The notes below the pieces were generated by a model. The model had not been told where the DNA came from, did no database searches, and saw nothing but the letters and a program-made list of their open reading frames with translations. Made by a program: the position numbers and the translations under genes. Positions 51,797-61,559 of a DNA stretch of 64,000 nt are shown piece by piece. The number at the start of each line of letters is the position of its first letter. Positions within the stretch are counted from its first letter, which is position 1. This DNA comes from Chryseobacterium antibioticum (lineage in GTDB: Bacteria > Bacteroidota > Bacteroidia > Flavobacteriales > Weeksellaceae): the NCBI RefSeq assembly GCF_012927325.1, contig NZ_JABBGI010000005.1, positions 124,001 through 188,000 of the forward strand, given 5' to 3'.

Positions 51797-52852
51797 ATGC
51801 TGAAATCTGCTTTAATTTCAAGTTTGGTATGTCTCACTATTTTTTGCTTTGGTCAAAAAGTGAAAAATAAAAAAAACGATTTACAACAGAAAACATATCT
51901 CTTGGATAAACTCATGAAATCTGCCTATGATATGGGGATATTTAATGGTAATGTTCTTGTTTCACAAAATGATAAAATAATTTACAAAGCTTCGTTTGGT
52001 TTTTCTGATGCTGCAAAGACCACTCAATTAACAGATAAATACAGATTTCATTTAGGCTCTATAACTAAGGAGTTTAGTGCCATTGCGTTATTTCAATTAA
52101 AAGAACAGGGGAAACTAAAACTATCTGATCATGTTTCCAAATTTATTCCCGAACTTCCTGTCTGGGCCAATGAAGTTACCATAAAAGATCTGTTGCAATA
52201 TACAAGCGGAATTCCTAATGTGAATTGGAAGAAAATCAAAAATGATGCAGATATTTTCAATGATTTATTGTTGATTGACCATCTATCTTTTAAGCCGGGT
52301 ACTGATTATGATTATAATAATAACAATCTTTTTCTGAGACAATTTATTATTGAACGTATTGCAGGAATTCCTTTTAAAACCTATGTTGAAAAATTTATTT
52401 TCAAGCCTTTGGAAATGAATACTACCCTGATGACTCCTTTTGAAAACGAAAAAAACATTGCTCAGGGATTTAACAATCAAACAATACCAGATCGTGCAGA
52501 ACTACCTATAACTGGTGGAACTTATACTACAACTCTTGATTTATTGAAATGGGCCCATAGTCTACATTCCGAAAAAGTTATCAGTAAAAATTCTCTTTAT
52601 GAATCAGGTCAAAGTTTTCATATTTCAGATAGCCAATCAGCGTTGGGAAATGCCAAATTTGATAATAAAAATTTAAAAGAACATCTTCATGATGGCAGAG
52701 CGGGAAGTTTTGAAGCCATCTTATTTTCAGATGTTCAAAACAAAATAACGATCATTTTACTCAGTAATAATTACAACGGAAAAATTTTTGATATTTCAGA
52801 AGCCTTACAGGCGATTTTAAAAAATGACACATTTAAAACGCTGCAAAAATAA
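51797..52852 (+). CDS. Secreted serine hydrolase (class C beta-lactamase/penicillin-binding fold)
   Basis: The 351-residue protein has a signal peptide (about 1-20) and the SxxK motif SITK at 88-91. The second motif reads YDYNNNN (about 170-176, YxN), and the third is the HDG of HDGRAGSF near 296-303. This is the fold of esterases, D-aminopeptidases and class C beta-lactamases. Resistance cannot be inferred: many such genes are housekeeping esterases. Confidence 0.82.
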   Translation: MLKSALISSLVCLTIFCFGQKVKNKKNDLQQKTYLLDKLMKSAYDMGIFNGNVLVSQNDKIIYKASFGFSDAAKTTQLTDKYRFHLGSITKEFSAIALFQLKEQGKLKLSDHVSKFIPELPVWANEVTIKDLLQYTSGIPNVNWKKIKNDADIFNDLLLIDHLSFKPGTDYDYNNNNLFLRQFIIERIAGIPFKTYVEKFIFKPLEMNTTLMTPFENEKNIAQGFNNQTIPDRAELPITGGTYTTTLDLLKWAHSLHSEKVISKNSLYESGQSFHISDSQSALGNAKFDNKNLKEHLHDGRAGSFEAILFSDVQNKITIILLSNNYNGKIFDISEALQAILKNDTFKTLQK

Positions 52853-52880
52853 AGACATCAATATTCAATTGTAATAATTC

Positions 52881-53387
52881 TTATAGAGTATTGGTTTGCT
52901 TTAATTCATACTCAATTTCATCGTCGTCTAAATCTGCTGTTTTCACAAAGTTAAGCCGTTCCAGTAGCTTAATGGCCGGACCATTTTGTTGACTTGTTGC
53001 TGCCCAGATCCGCTTTAACCCCATTTGATTTAATCCAAAATCTATAGCCAGCAACATTCCATTGGTCATATACCCTTTGCCATAATATTGTGACAATAAA
53101 ACACAGCCCAGTTCTCCTTCTCCTTTATCCAACCCACGGTAATAGCCACAGGTTCCAACGATTTTATCGGTTACGTTGTCTACAATTCCCCAGTGAATGG
53201 AATTCCCGTCCAGATAATCCTGATTGATCTTAGCCTGCATTTCTGCTGCCTGCTGAACAGTTTTTGCCTGGATGGCATCGTAAAATGAGATTTCAATAAG
53301 ATCATTAAGGTCTGCATCCTTAATCTGTCGTAATGATACCCTATCGCCTGTTATGTATGGAAAATAATCGTGTTGAAATAGTTTCAT
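52881..53387 (-). CDS. GNAT family N-acetyltransferase (RimJ/RimL-like)
   Basis: The 168-residue protein has the GNAT fold, beginning with GDRVSLRQIKDADLNDLIEI and containing VGTCGYYRGLDKGEGELGCVLLSQYYGKGYMTNGM in motif A positions (key residues G-E-L-G, G-K-G-Y). It transfers an acetyl group from acetyl-CoA, possibly to a protein N-terminus or a small amine. It is alone on its strand. Confidence 0.85.
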   Translation of the reverse strand: MKLFQHDYFPYITGDRVSLRQIKDADLNDLIEISFYDAIQAKTVQQAAEMQAKINQDYLDGNSIHWGIVDNVTDKIVGTCGYYRGLDKGEGELGCVLLSQYYGKGYMTNGMLLAIDFGLNQMGLKRIWAATSQQNGPAIKLLERLNFVKTADLDDDEIEYELKQTNTL

Positions 53388-53745
53388 GCTTTTTAGTTTT
53401 TAATCAGCCCCTAAGATATGAATAGCCCAAGCGTCACTCATGCTTTTTTAGGAAAATTTTAAATTTAAAAAAGAGTTTTGGATCATTATTTAATATCAAA
53501 CTTTATTCTTTCGGCAAAATTAGGAGCCTCAAAACAGCTTTACCAATTTCATTTAAAATAATTGATAAAATCATTTTACCATTTTAAAAAGTGAATTATT
53601 TAAATGACAAGGTCCTATTTTAAATTCAAAATGTTTTAATCTTCTATAAGATTGATAGTGAAACAATTTTCGAAAGATTAAGACTAATGAAGTAGTTAAG
53701 GATACTGGACAAAAATAGTGCATTATCTAAATTTTCTGTTTTTGT
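53388..53745. other. AT-rich intergenic region
   Basis: There is no gene in this part of the 583-base spacer. It leads into the dispersed repeat copy 2. Confidence 0.4.
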
Positions 53746-53945
53746 TCTTTTGTCTTGAAACAAAATGAACCAAAAATTCAAGGCTGGAAGCTTTCACTAA
53801 AAATTAAAACTTGATCCTAAAATTTCCAAACTCGTGCGGAAAGAATGTTTCTGCTTCGTTTCAGTTGATGATCGCGCACTCAAACAGTGGAAATTTTTTA
53901 ACGGATAAAATTTTAATTTTCTTAACGCTACAGCTTCCTAGGCCG
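53746..53945. repeat. Dispersed intergenic repeat, copy 2
   Basis: Ordered landmarks match copy 1 at 15533-15768: tcttttgtcttgaaacaaaa, gaaccaaaaattcaagg, cgcactcaaacagt, ttttcttaacgct and ttcctaggccg. The two copies are in the same orientation and about 38 kb apart. The first landmarks are the best preserved; the middle differs. Confidence 0.65.
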
Positions 53946-53970
53946 ATATTCGACAACTCTTCAGCAATAC

Positions 53971-55113
53971 TTACATTAATGAATTGTCCTCATACTTCAT
54001 TTTATTAATCAGAGGGTTCGCATACATTGTTAAGAAAAATTCTTTTGAAACGGCATCAGAAGGGTCGATACGCATGTCAAGTCTTCGGACAAACAGTTGT
54101 TTTTCCTGTTCTGTATATTCTGAAGCGTATGTATCCGTGTTGTGAAGCAGGTCATAAGCGATAAACTTGGTCGGCCAAAGCTTATAGTTCTGTATGATTG
54201 AATCATCAATGATCTGAGCAATAGCCTGCAGCTGCTTGTTTTTGTTTTCAAAATTGAGGGCAATATCATCCAATTCTGTATCCAATATATGACCGGCATG
54301 CAGGTGAATACGTTTCTTTTGGCCTAATACTCCACTAAGCATGGTCATAAAATCTTCATCCTTACCCTTAACGTATTCCTCATCTCTGTGCTTGGCCAGA
54401 AGCTGTGGCATTTTTAAGGAATCAGTAGGATCATATTCATAGGAAATAGATATCGGAACGATCTTTAATGTTTTAAAATAATCCGTCAGAGAAAGATCTC
54501 CGGCAGCCATCGCAAGCATTTTTAAAACACCTTGTTGCGTAGCATCATTTCCGTCTTTGGTTCTTCCCTCACGCTGGGCGATCCAAACGGAGCGCTTTTC
54601 AACATGCAGAAGCTGCTCAATATACTCAGACATGATCTGGGAGCTCTTCAGCTGTTCACGGATCGGCAAACCTCTCTGGACTAAAAAGTTACGATTCAGT
54701 TTTGCTAATACATGCAGTAATGTTTTCTGAACCAGATTGTCACCAATGGCAGATGAAGTCATGATAAACTCCTTCTCCAGCAACACGAGGTTGAGCAGTG
54801 AGGTATCCAAAACAATATCCCTGTGGTTGGAAACGAAAAGGTAGGGGGTATTTTTATCCAGCTGATCAAATCCCGAAGTCGTTAAGCCTTCAGAGCTTTT
54901 CGCGAGAATCTGACGAATGGTATGGGCGATAAAATTGTGCTGAAAATCACTTATCGAATGAATACTCTTAAACTGTTCTCTCCAAACCTGCTTATCAACA
55001 TCAGGAAAAGTGAAACTCATCAGTGCTGTCATCATAGGATCACGGGCTATACTCCGTAACGCTTCATTTACTTCATGATCATAAAAAGGCCTGATTTCAT
55101 CGAACTTCGACAT
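53971..55113 (-). CDS. PlsC-like glycerolipid acyltransferase
   Basis: The 380-residue protein has the acyltransferase motif NHRDIVLD (96-103), an extended form of the NHxxxxD motif. Other family pieces are FIMTSSAIGDNL and the basic stretch WIAQREGRTKDGND. It would acylate lysophosphatidate or an analogue at the membrane. The length exceeds a simple PlsC, and the N-terminal ~80 residues and C-terminal ~130 residues are extra. Confidence 0.8.
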   Translation of the reverse strand: MSKFDEIRPFYDHEVNEALRSIARDPMMTALMSFTFPDVDKQVWREQFKSIHSISDFQHNFIAHTIRQILAKSSEGLTTSGFDQLDKNTPYLFVSNHRDIVLDTSLLNLVLLEKEFIMTSSAIGDNLVQKTLLHVLAKLNRNFLVQRGLPIREQLKSSQIMSEYIEQLLHVEKRSVWIAQREGRTKDGNDATQQGVLKMLAMAAGDLSLTDYFKTLKIVPISISYEYDPTDSLKMPQLLAKHRDEEYVKGKDEDFMTMLSGVLGQKKRIHLHAGHILDTELDDIALNFENKNKQLQAIAQIIDDSIIQNYKLWPTKFIAYDLLHNTDTYASEYTEQEKQLFVRRLDMRIDPSDAVSKEFFLTMYANPLINKMKYEDNSLM

Positions 55114-55315
55114 GTAATTATTTAAAAATTAAAACTATTTTGCAAAAGAACAAAAATTTATCGAGGGTACGCTACAATGTTTGTTAAAGTATGTCATTTG
55201 TCGACATAGCAACTATGTTCTACATACCATTGAATTATTTACCGTAGAATTATTCCCACAAAAAAATGTTTAGCCGGCTTATATTCTCCTCTATTTTCCC
55301 AGGAATTAAAGATGA

Positions 55316-56113
55316 TCATTGTACAGACATCGTTGGATAAGCGGCCACATAGGTTTTCAATAATTTACCTTTAGCAGAGTATTCTGAAACCTTATATCCT
55401 TTATCGGTATCTATCATCACTTCATAACTGCCGTCTTTTTTGATTTTTTTACTTTTACCTAATCCGTATTTGGTTTCCTTACTGATCAGCTCCCCTTTTT
55501 CATCAAATTTTTCTTCCATCCAAGTAGCCTCTTTTTCAAGATTCTTAGTGCTGGTACGGCTTTCTACTTTATTGGTTTTCCCATAATAAAATGTACGTGT
55601 GCCTTCCACGTCATCCTCAACATCCCAGCCGGAAAGATTCATGCTTTTGGAATAAACAGCTTTTCCATCTATCGCTCTTGATTCGCTTTTAAAATCACCA
55701 TTTGGTTCAAATTCTTTCACATAGAAAACACCCTGGTCAAAGTAACAGGTTTCTATAAGTTTACCGTTTAGCTTTTTGTCGATTCTGATCAGAATATCGT
55801 CTTTATACAAGCCCTTAACAACGAAGTTTTTATCAGGTGTTTCAAAGTTCATTTCACCATCAATTTTACCTGAGTCATTCACTTCAAATAATGATTTAAC
55901 CGTTTTATCATTTTTCCCTTCTTCATCCATGAGCATGATGTATTTTCCGGGAGCCAATGTTCTACCGTCTTTATACCTTGCATGCTGCGGCTCATGTTTC
56001 TCCATTTCTTTTCCGATACTGAAGTCCTGTAAATCGCTTTGTTTAATAGTGGTCTGAGCATTTGTAAAGACAGCGGTGACCAGCAGTGAAAGGATACCTA
56101 TTTTAAGTTTCAT
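55316..56113 (-). CDS. Secreted protein of unknown function, MORN-like repeats (265 aa)
   Basis: The protein has a signal peptide (1-19) and a series of short beta-hairpins of the MORN/toxin-repeat type: GKIDGEMNFETPDKNF, then KLIETCYFDQGVFYVKEFEPNGDFKSE and later ELISKETKYGLGK. These repeats are seen in secreted flavobacterial proteins of unknown role. It is not paired with a partner gene. Confidence 0.65.
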   Translation of the reverse strand: MKLKIGILSLLVTAVFTNAQTTIKQSDLQDFSIGKEMEKHEPQHARYKDGRTLAPGKYIMLMDEEGKNDKTVKSLFEVNDSGKIDGEMNFETPDKNFVVKGLYKDDILIRIDKKLNGKLIETCYFDQGVFYVKEFEPNGDFKSESRAIDGKAVYSKSMNLSGWDVEDDVEGTRTFYYGKTNKVESRTSTKNLEKEATWMEEKFDEKGELISKETKYGLGKSKKIKKDGSYEVMIDTDKGYKVSEYSAKGKLLKTYVAAYPTMSVQ

Positions 56114-56299
56114 AAATGAATATTCTATTAGTTTTTTGATCCGGTTAAGATAGAGATATTATTCCACACCAAACTTCCGATAGAAAGTCAGATCTTTCAT
56201 AAGATAAATCAGGACATAGCAGGGGCTATTCCCAAAGTGCGAGAGCCAAAAAAACTAAGAATTGGATGGTCTACTCTGAATCTTTGTTGAAATAAATAT

Positions 56300-56845
56300 T
56301 TATTTTACTTTTTCCAAAAGATATAATTTCGACCCTGAAAATGCCAGTTTAGGCATCAGATTTCCTTCCAGCACCATGGTTTTATTGTTGACATCAATAA
56401 CTGAAATATAATTATTGGAATTGTATTCTATATAGTTTTCTTTTTCTTTGGTGACAGGATTTTTACCGAATTCCATAGCGTATTTTACCCAGTCTTCCTT
56501 TTCAGAACTGCAGTGTACAGGTTTGAATTTGGATTTTTTAGCCTTGAAAATAATCTGATCAAAACCTTCCGTACAGTCCGAAGTAAAGGAACTTTGCGGA
56601 TTCTGATCATTCGTAAAGTCTTCAAAAGAGCCTTTATAAGCTCCCACTACTTTCCAGGTCCCGTCCAATCGGTCTTCGTCTATTTTGCCTTTTGCCTTAC
56701 TTACGGCCCAGCTAATTCCATTGACTGTTCCTTTTACAGCTTTATAGCTGACATTCACCGCTCCCTTTACCACTTTGGCAGCGGTGGAAACCACGCAGGA
56801 ATTCAGGATAAAAGCAACTGAAGCGAGGAATACTATTTTTTTCAT
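56300..56845 (-). CDS. Lipoprotein of unknown function, lipocalin-like (181 aa)
   Basis: The signal peptide ends in a lipobox LNSC (Cys17). The mature part begins with a helical stretch containing AVNVSYKAVKGTVNG and then DGTWKVVGAYKG (about 61-72), typical of small lipocalin-like proteins (GTW at the first strand). It probably binds a hydrophobic ligand at the outer membrane; this is inference. The gene is alone. Confidence 0.65.
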   Translation of the reverse strand: MKKIVFLASVAFILNSCVVSTAAKVVKGAVNVSYKAVKGTVNGISWAVSKAKGKIDEDRLDGTWKVVGAYKGSFEDFTNDQNPQSSFTSDCTEGFDQIIFKAKKSKFKPVHCSSEKEDWVKYAMEFGKNPVTKEKENYIEYNSNNYISVIDVNNKTMVLEGNLMPKLAFSGSKLYLLEKVK

Positions 56846-56974
56846 ATCATCAAGTTATTAAGAATACGAAGATAAGATTTTAAAAATATTATGTTCAGTC
56901 CGGAATGTAGATTTAACCTCTGGTCCGGTTTTTCATGATTGATTTATCAGGAGAATAGATTTTCATCCATATAA

Positions 56975-57004
56975 AAACAGCAAAGATTTACATCATTGCT
57001 GTTT
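56975..57004 (-). terminator. Terminator of the terpene synthase operon
   Basis: Stem aaacagca/tgctgttt and T-run on the minus strand, 50 bases after the last terpene synthase gene. Confidence 0.7.
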
Positions 57005-57053
57005 CGCATTCTAAAGTTTTCAAGGATAATGACTGATCGTACAGTTTTCATAG

Positions 57054-58079
57054 CTATTTTTGAACAAAAATACTGTGCGGAATAAGAATATCATCCCCTT
57101 CTCTGCCATACTGTGGTACAATAAATCCTTTAGGCTCATATCGGTTGGTCCCTGAGTTATAATACCAGTTGGCACAACCGCTTATCTGGAGTTTAATGTG
57201 ATAGATATGATCATAAGCCTGCTGTTGAAAAGGCCCAAAATCAGGGAGGGATTGATGCAGATCGTTTAGTTCCTGGCCATACGCATCATGCAGTCTCATC
57301 GCTTCTGTACAGGCCTCCTGATAGGTAAGGTTATATTGATGGCTTAAAATGAAGATAATATTGAGGCTTTCACTTTCTATTTCAAGTTCTTTTTTCAGAG
57401 AGGCAAAGTCATTTTGAATCACTATAATCAGAGAGAGCAACTCTCTGCAACGTTGTACAAGAGGATGATTGTAGATAAAAACTGGTAGCGGAGAATTCGT
57501 TGCAGGATCTATAAGGTCTCCATAAGGCCACATCCCGATTGAATATTTCCGGAAACTCAGATAATGTGGAAGTAATGGATAGGTTCTTTTTTCAGCTTGC
57601 TTAAAAGGAATCTCCTCTATCATGCCGTACATGATAAACTCATAAAAGTCAATGGCCACTCTGTCTATCCAGAACCGGGGCATAAATGTTTCCCATTCTT
57701 TTCTTGCCTGTGCCATCTGCCGCAGAATACCTATTTCATCCGGCTCGGGATCTTCACCCATCATGACATCATATACCCGCTCTGCTATCGTTTTCAGTTC
57801 TTTTGCCGGAGTCATTCCGAAATAGTCATCAAACAATGTGATATAGATCATCAGCCTGGCACAGGGACGCATCCGTTCTATGCTGTCACAGGTAGGGTTC
57901 ATATAAGTGGCAACCCGCGACAGAAGCTGAGGTTTACATCTTTTTATTCCCTCTTCTGAAATAAAAGTATAATCTTCATCATACCAGTCTTTTTCTTCGT
58001 CATCAAAAGCATTGGCAACAGGACTATTGACTGTAGGCCAAGGGTAATGACATTTTGGAACAATTAATTCTTCTCTCAT
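57054..58079 (-). CDS. Class I terpene synthase, gene 3 of trio
   Basis: The 341-residue protein has the first metal motif as DDYFG (Asp84-Asp85), the second (NSE) motif NDFASLKKE at 222-230, the diphosphate sensor Arg in RKYSIG (176) and the NRY pair near the C-terminus (NRYEP). The first motif lacks the usual third acidic residue (DDxxD/E). It cyclises a prenyl diphosphate with Mg2+. The product is unknown. It lies 185 bases downstream of its paralogue, and a terminator follows. Confidence 0.87.
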   Translation of the reverse strand: MREELIVPKCHYPWPTVNSPVANAFDDEEKDWYDEDYTFISEEGIKRCKPQLLSRVATYMNPTCDSIERMRPCARLMIYITLFDDYFGMTPAKELKTIAERVYDVMMGEDPEPDEIGILRQMAQARKEWETFMPRFWIDRVAIDFYEFIMYGMIEEIPFKQAEKRTYPLLPHYLSFRKYSIGMWPYGDLIDPATNSPLPVFIYNHPLVQRCRELLSLIIVIQNDFASLKKELEIESESLNIIFILSHQYNLTYQEACTEAMRLHDAYGQELNDLHQSLPDFGPFQQQAYDHIYHIKLQISGCANWYYNSGTNRYEPKGFIVPQYGREGDDILIPHSIFVQK

Positions 58080-58264
58080 GGATTTTATCTTTAAATGAAA
58101 AATTATTAATGATATTATATTTGGTTTAGTTTTGCTTTTGGATCCTTTGCTTGTGAAAATTCCATTGCATGGTAAAATAGAAAGTCCGGTACAGCATACT
58201 GATCCTACGTATTGTGGTGCTTTGGTTACACCGGAATTATAACGGACAACCGCTTATTATCAAT

Positions 58265-59266
58265 TTAAATAGTTTTCATATCATCACTGATTTCTGGCCA
58301 GGCAAAACCCACTCCTCCATGTTTGTATCTTTCAGTTTCCAGATAAAAAGAATTCACGCCCTGAAGTCCAACTCCTGCATAATAAACGAACTTGTCTACA
58401 TGCTCCTGATATTCACCAAACTCACGGTATTCAGCATGTAAGGCAAGTACTTTTGCCAATTCTTCATTATGGATGCGGAATGCCTGTGAACAAGCATCCT
58501 TCAATGAGAGATTATATTCCTGTTGCAATACAAAAACCAGGTTAAAAACCTCCGTACCCTTCGCCATTTCTTTTGGCAGCGAGTGAATATCATTTTGCCA
58601 TGCAACAACCAGGGTCATATGAGATATCATTTTCTGAACGACAATATGCTCAAAAATATGCTCCGGAAGAACAAGACCTGATTCAATCTCACCTAAGATC
58701 AGATAGGGGCGCATAAGAACAGAATATTCACGAATTGTTTTGAAAAGCGTAAGTGACGGCGGACGTTGTGCTATTTTGTAAGGGTACTCCAATTCAATCC
58801 CATATCTGAAGGACTGATAAAAATAGTAAATAAAACGTTCCACCCATAGGTCGGGCATCAAAGCGCGAAATTCATCCCTTATTAACGCCATATGTTGATA
58901 GAGAGCATTTTCGTCCTCCTTTGGTTGTGCACCCTTGAGAATGTCTACACAACGAGTCCGTAACTGTTGGATTTCCTCCAGAGACGAATGCTCCACCTGA
59001 TCATCAAGCGCCACGTACTGAAGCATAAACCTGTTACAGGGAATAGTCTGTTCATAGGTCAAGTCCGGCCACATACGGGCGGTGCACATGTGCAGTCTCA
59101 TTTTTTTGTATGTTGTGCGTTGTTTTTCTGTCAGGAAAGTGTAGTCATTGTCAATCCATCCGTCCATATCTTTCCCCATTTGTTCTGCATGTGGATTGAT
59201 AAGGTCAGGCCAGGGATAATGGCCGCGTGGCAGATAATCTTTTGAATTATATTCTTCTGGTTTCAT
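58265..59266 (-). CDS. Class I terpene synthase, gene 2 of trio
   Basis: The 333-residue protein has both motifs intact: LDDQVEH (DDxxE, Asp88-Asp89-Glu92) and NDIHSLPKE (224-232), the sensor Arg in REYSV (178) and ERY near the C-terminus. It is the best-conserved of the three and likely active. It follows gene 1 by 54 bases, so both should be one transcript. Confidence 0.9.
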   Translation of the reverse strand: MKPEEYNSKDYLPRGHYPWPDLINPHAEQMGKDMDGWIDNDYTFLTEKQRTTYKKMRLHMCTARMWPDLTYEQTIPCNRFMLQYVALDDQVEHSSLEEIQQLRTRCVDILKGAQPKEDENALYQHMALIRDEFRALMPDLWVERFIYYFYQSFRYGIELEYPYKIAQRPPSLTLFKTIREYSVLMRPYLILGEIESGLVLPEHIFEHIVVQKMISHMTLVVAWQNDIHSLPKEMAKGTEVFNLVFVLQQEYNLSLKDACSQAFRIHNEELAKVLALHAEYREFGEYQEHVDKFVYYAGVGLQGVNSFYLETERYKHGGVGFAWPEISDDMKTI

Positions 59267-59320
59267 TTTGTTTAAAGTCTAAGTTTTTAAATTATAGAAT
59301 AGTTATAAGTTTGGTCCTCT

Positions 59321-60319
59321 TTATATTTGGTTCAGCTTTTCTTTCAACTCCCTTGCTTCCGGAAATTCCATAGCATTGTAACGGCCAAGTTTTGTAGAGA
59401 TGTTCTTCCATCCACTCAGGACCATGCTCATATAATGAACCCAATTCACTACGGCATCCTGCCAGATCCCAAAGTCAGGCAGAGAAGCCTGAAGGGCTAC
59501 AAACTCTTTCAGATCTTCATTATGAAGGCGGAGATCTTCCAGACAGGCATCTTCCAATGAAATTTGCCGTTCGTGCTGGATTACTTTAACAATATTGTAA
59601 TAGACACTGTCCGTCGCCTCATCTTTCACCACCGATTGCACTTCGTTGAAATAGGTAACCAGGTGGCAAGCCAAGGTCTGCAGACGACAAATCACCGGAT
59701 GCTTGTGGATATCGGGAGGCAGAACAATTCCCGTTTCCACCTCTGTAAGCTGAAGAAAAGGATACAGGCAGATAGAATTTTCCCTTAACGCAATACATTC
59801 TTCTATGGTTGGAAACATCTTTTTTTCCTTGTATATGAGCTCAGTTTCCAACCCTGTAAAATACCTGCTGATCATCTTTGTAAACCTGACGATAGATTCC
59901 TGAGGAATAAACTGCAACAGCTCCTGCCTTAATGAGGCCAGCATAGCTCCCAATGGTATTGTAGATTCTGCAGCGCTTATTTCACCATTGAGAACGGCAA
60001 CCGACTGGGTGTGTATATTTTTAATATCACCGGATACGCTTTCCTCATACAGATCGTCATTGTACAGCGTCCACAGCATCAGTCTGCAGATGGGTTTGAA
60101 ACGCTCAAGTGATGCGGTAGGAAACCACTGAGCAGCGATATGCGCCGTTTTGGTTTTTTTGTACTTTTTGCGAAGATCAGGATTCTGCTCATAAAGCCAC
60201 AGATACTCCCCATCTATCCACTGATTTTCAGTAATTTCCTGCAACTGGTCTGCATGGGGATTCTTTAACGTCGGGAAGGGGTAATTAAATTTTTTGTTGA
60301 GTAGTTCAAGTGTGTTCAT
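59321..60319 (-). CDS. Class I terpene synthase, gene 1 of trio (variant NSE motif)
   Basis: The 332-residue protein has the first motif NDDLYEE (Asp88-Asp89-Glu92), but the second reads NEVQSVVKD (225-233) where NDxxSxxxE is expected: Asp becomes Glu and the last Glu becomes Asp. The sensor Arg in RENSI (179) and GRY near the C-terminus remain. The changed metal site may alter the product or activity. It is first in the operon; an 856-base AT-rich region lies upstream. Confidence 0.87.
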   Translation of the reverse strand: MNTLELLNKKFNYPFPTLKNPHADQLQEITENQWIDGEYLWLYEQNPDLRKKYKKTKTAHIAAQWFPTASLERFKPICRLMLWTLYNDDLYEESVSGDIKNIHTQSVAVLNGEISAAESTIPLGAMLASLRQELLQFIPQESIVRFTKMISRYFTGLETELIYKEKKMFPTIEECIALRENSICLYPFLQLTEVETGIVLPPDIHKHPVICRLQTLACHLVTYFNEVQSVVKDEATDSVYYNIVKVIQHERQISLEDACLEDLRLHNEDLKEFVALQASLPDFGIWQDAVVNWVHYMSMVLSGWKNISTKLGRYNAMEFPEARELKEKLNQI

Positions 60320-61175
60320 GGTTTTATAGTTTTTTAAATTTTACATAACGGTTATAATATAGATGAGTATAGTTAGAGCAAAGTCGTTCAATATGAAATG
60401 GACAGGATCATGCGGATATAGGATGCATCAAACAACATTTAAGTATACATTTCGTCGATAAATTGTCTGTCTTTAAATGTCACTTAACCTATCGTTTCAT
60501 TCTTTTGATGTAACGAAACCCGGACTCGTATTGAAAATAGTTTTAAAATAAATTAATCCCAACCTAAACAGTATTGACTGTAATTTGGCTAAAAGGAAAG
60601 GTTGATCAAATAGCAAATCTTTATTCAGATTGACCTTATATTTTCTTTAATAGGTATTAATGGGGTTTGGAATCCGGAACAGGTTCACTACTGAATGGTA
60701 TTGTCAAGAAAAATTTTCATAGATTTAAATTTAATGATTGATGTTTTTATGGTATTAGTTTATAAGAATGAAAATAATAAAAAAATGCGATATGATTCAA
60801 ATTTATTTCACACTTATTTGATATTAATCAACGTAACACACTGATGTGATACTATTAATAAGCTTTTAAGCATGCAAAAAATGTTTAAGGATCGTTTGAA
60901 ACATGACTTTTTTTACTTTTTTTATCATTTTCCCGGCCTACTTATCTCCTATTTTTAGTAGGGAGAAGTCAAAATAATTGCCAAACAGTAAATTTGCTAA
61001 AGAAATTCCTTTATGATTAAATTATTATTTTTTGTGTTATTACAGCCCAGATCTAATTATATAAACTGTATTTTACTTAAATAAAGCAGCCTTGCAACTT
61101 CTTGTAAAGCGCAAACAAAATTACAAATCAGGTGATTTATCATTATTTCATTTACACAATTAAACACAAAATGCC
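60320..61175. other. Large AT-rich intergenic region upstream of the terpene synthases
   Basis: There is no convincing gene in 856 bases. A minus-strand TAAATTTG (60798-60805, read as TAnnTTTG) with a TTG at 60829-60831 could be a distant promoter for the terpene operon (spacing 23 bases). Short chance ORFs of under 30 codons exist. The length hints at a regulatory leader. Confidence 0.4.
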
Positions 61176-61514
61176 CTAAAAAATATCTATTTCAATATCA
61201 ACATCTATTTCTTCTATTTTAATATCGTCCCTATTTTCAAATAGAAATGTACCTTTTGCTGTAAAAGCTTTATTGTAGGATATATCCTTATTCTCTTTAC
61301 CTGGCTCTACTATGACGTTAAAAGAAAAAAAACCGTCATCAACTGAAAATTTTTTATTGGGAATATCAACCCAAATATCCGTTGGATTAATGTCTACTCT
61401 CCAATGTTCACAAGCATAATTTTCTGGTTGCGTATTGTTCAATACATCATTCCATACATTATAATCACTGCTTAGTTTTTGTGCAATGTGATCTCTGATT
61501 TTATCAATTTCCAT
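61176..61514 (-). CDS. Small protein of unknown function (112 aa)
   Basis: A soluble, acidic, beta-rich protein that ends with an alternating Ile/Asp/Glu tail (VDIEIDIF). Residues 35-60 (ACEHWRVDINPTDIWVDIPNK) carry one Cys and His. I do not recognise it. It is 45 bases downstream of the membrane protein gene and may share its transcript. Confidence 0.6.
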   Translation of the reverse strand: MEIDKIRDHIAQKLSSDYNVWNDVLNNTQPENYACEHWRVDINPTDIWVDIPNKKFSVDDGFFSFNVIVEPGKENKDISYNKAFTAKGTFLFENRDDIKIEEIDVDIEIDIF

Positions 61515-61559
61515 AGTTAATAGTTTTTGGTGTTAATCAAAATTGAAAAGAACTTATTA

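Noticed and set aside
51797-52852. Class C beta-lactamase resistance gene
   Set aside because: The SxxK and YxN motifs are shared with many esterases and peptidases; nothing specific for cephalosporin hydrolysis is visible.
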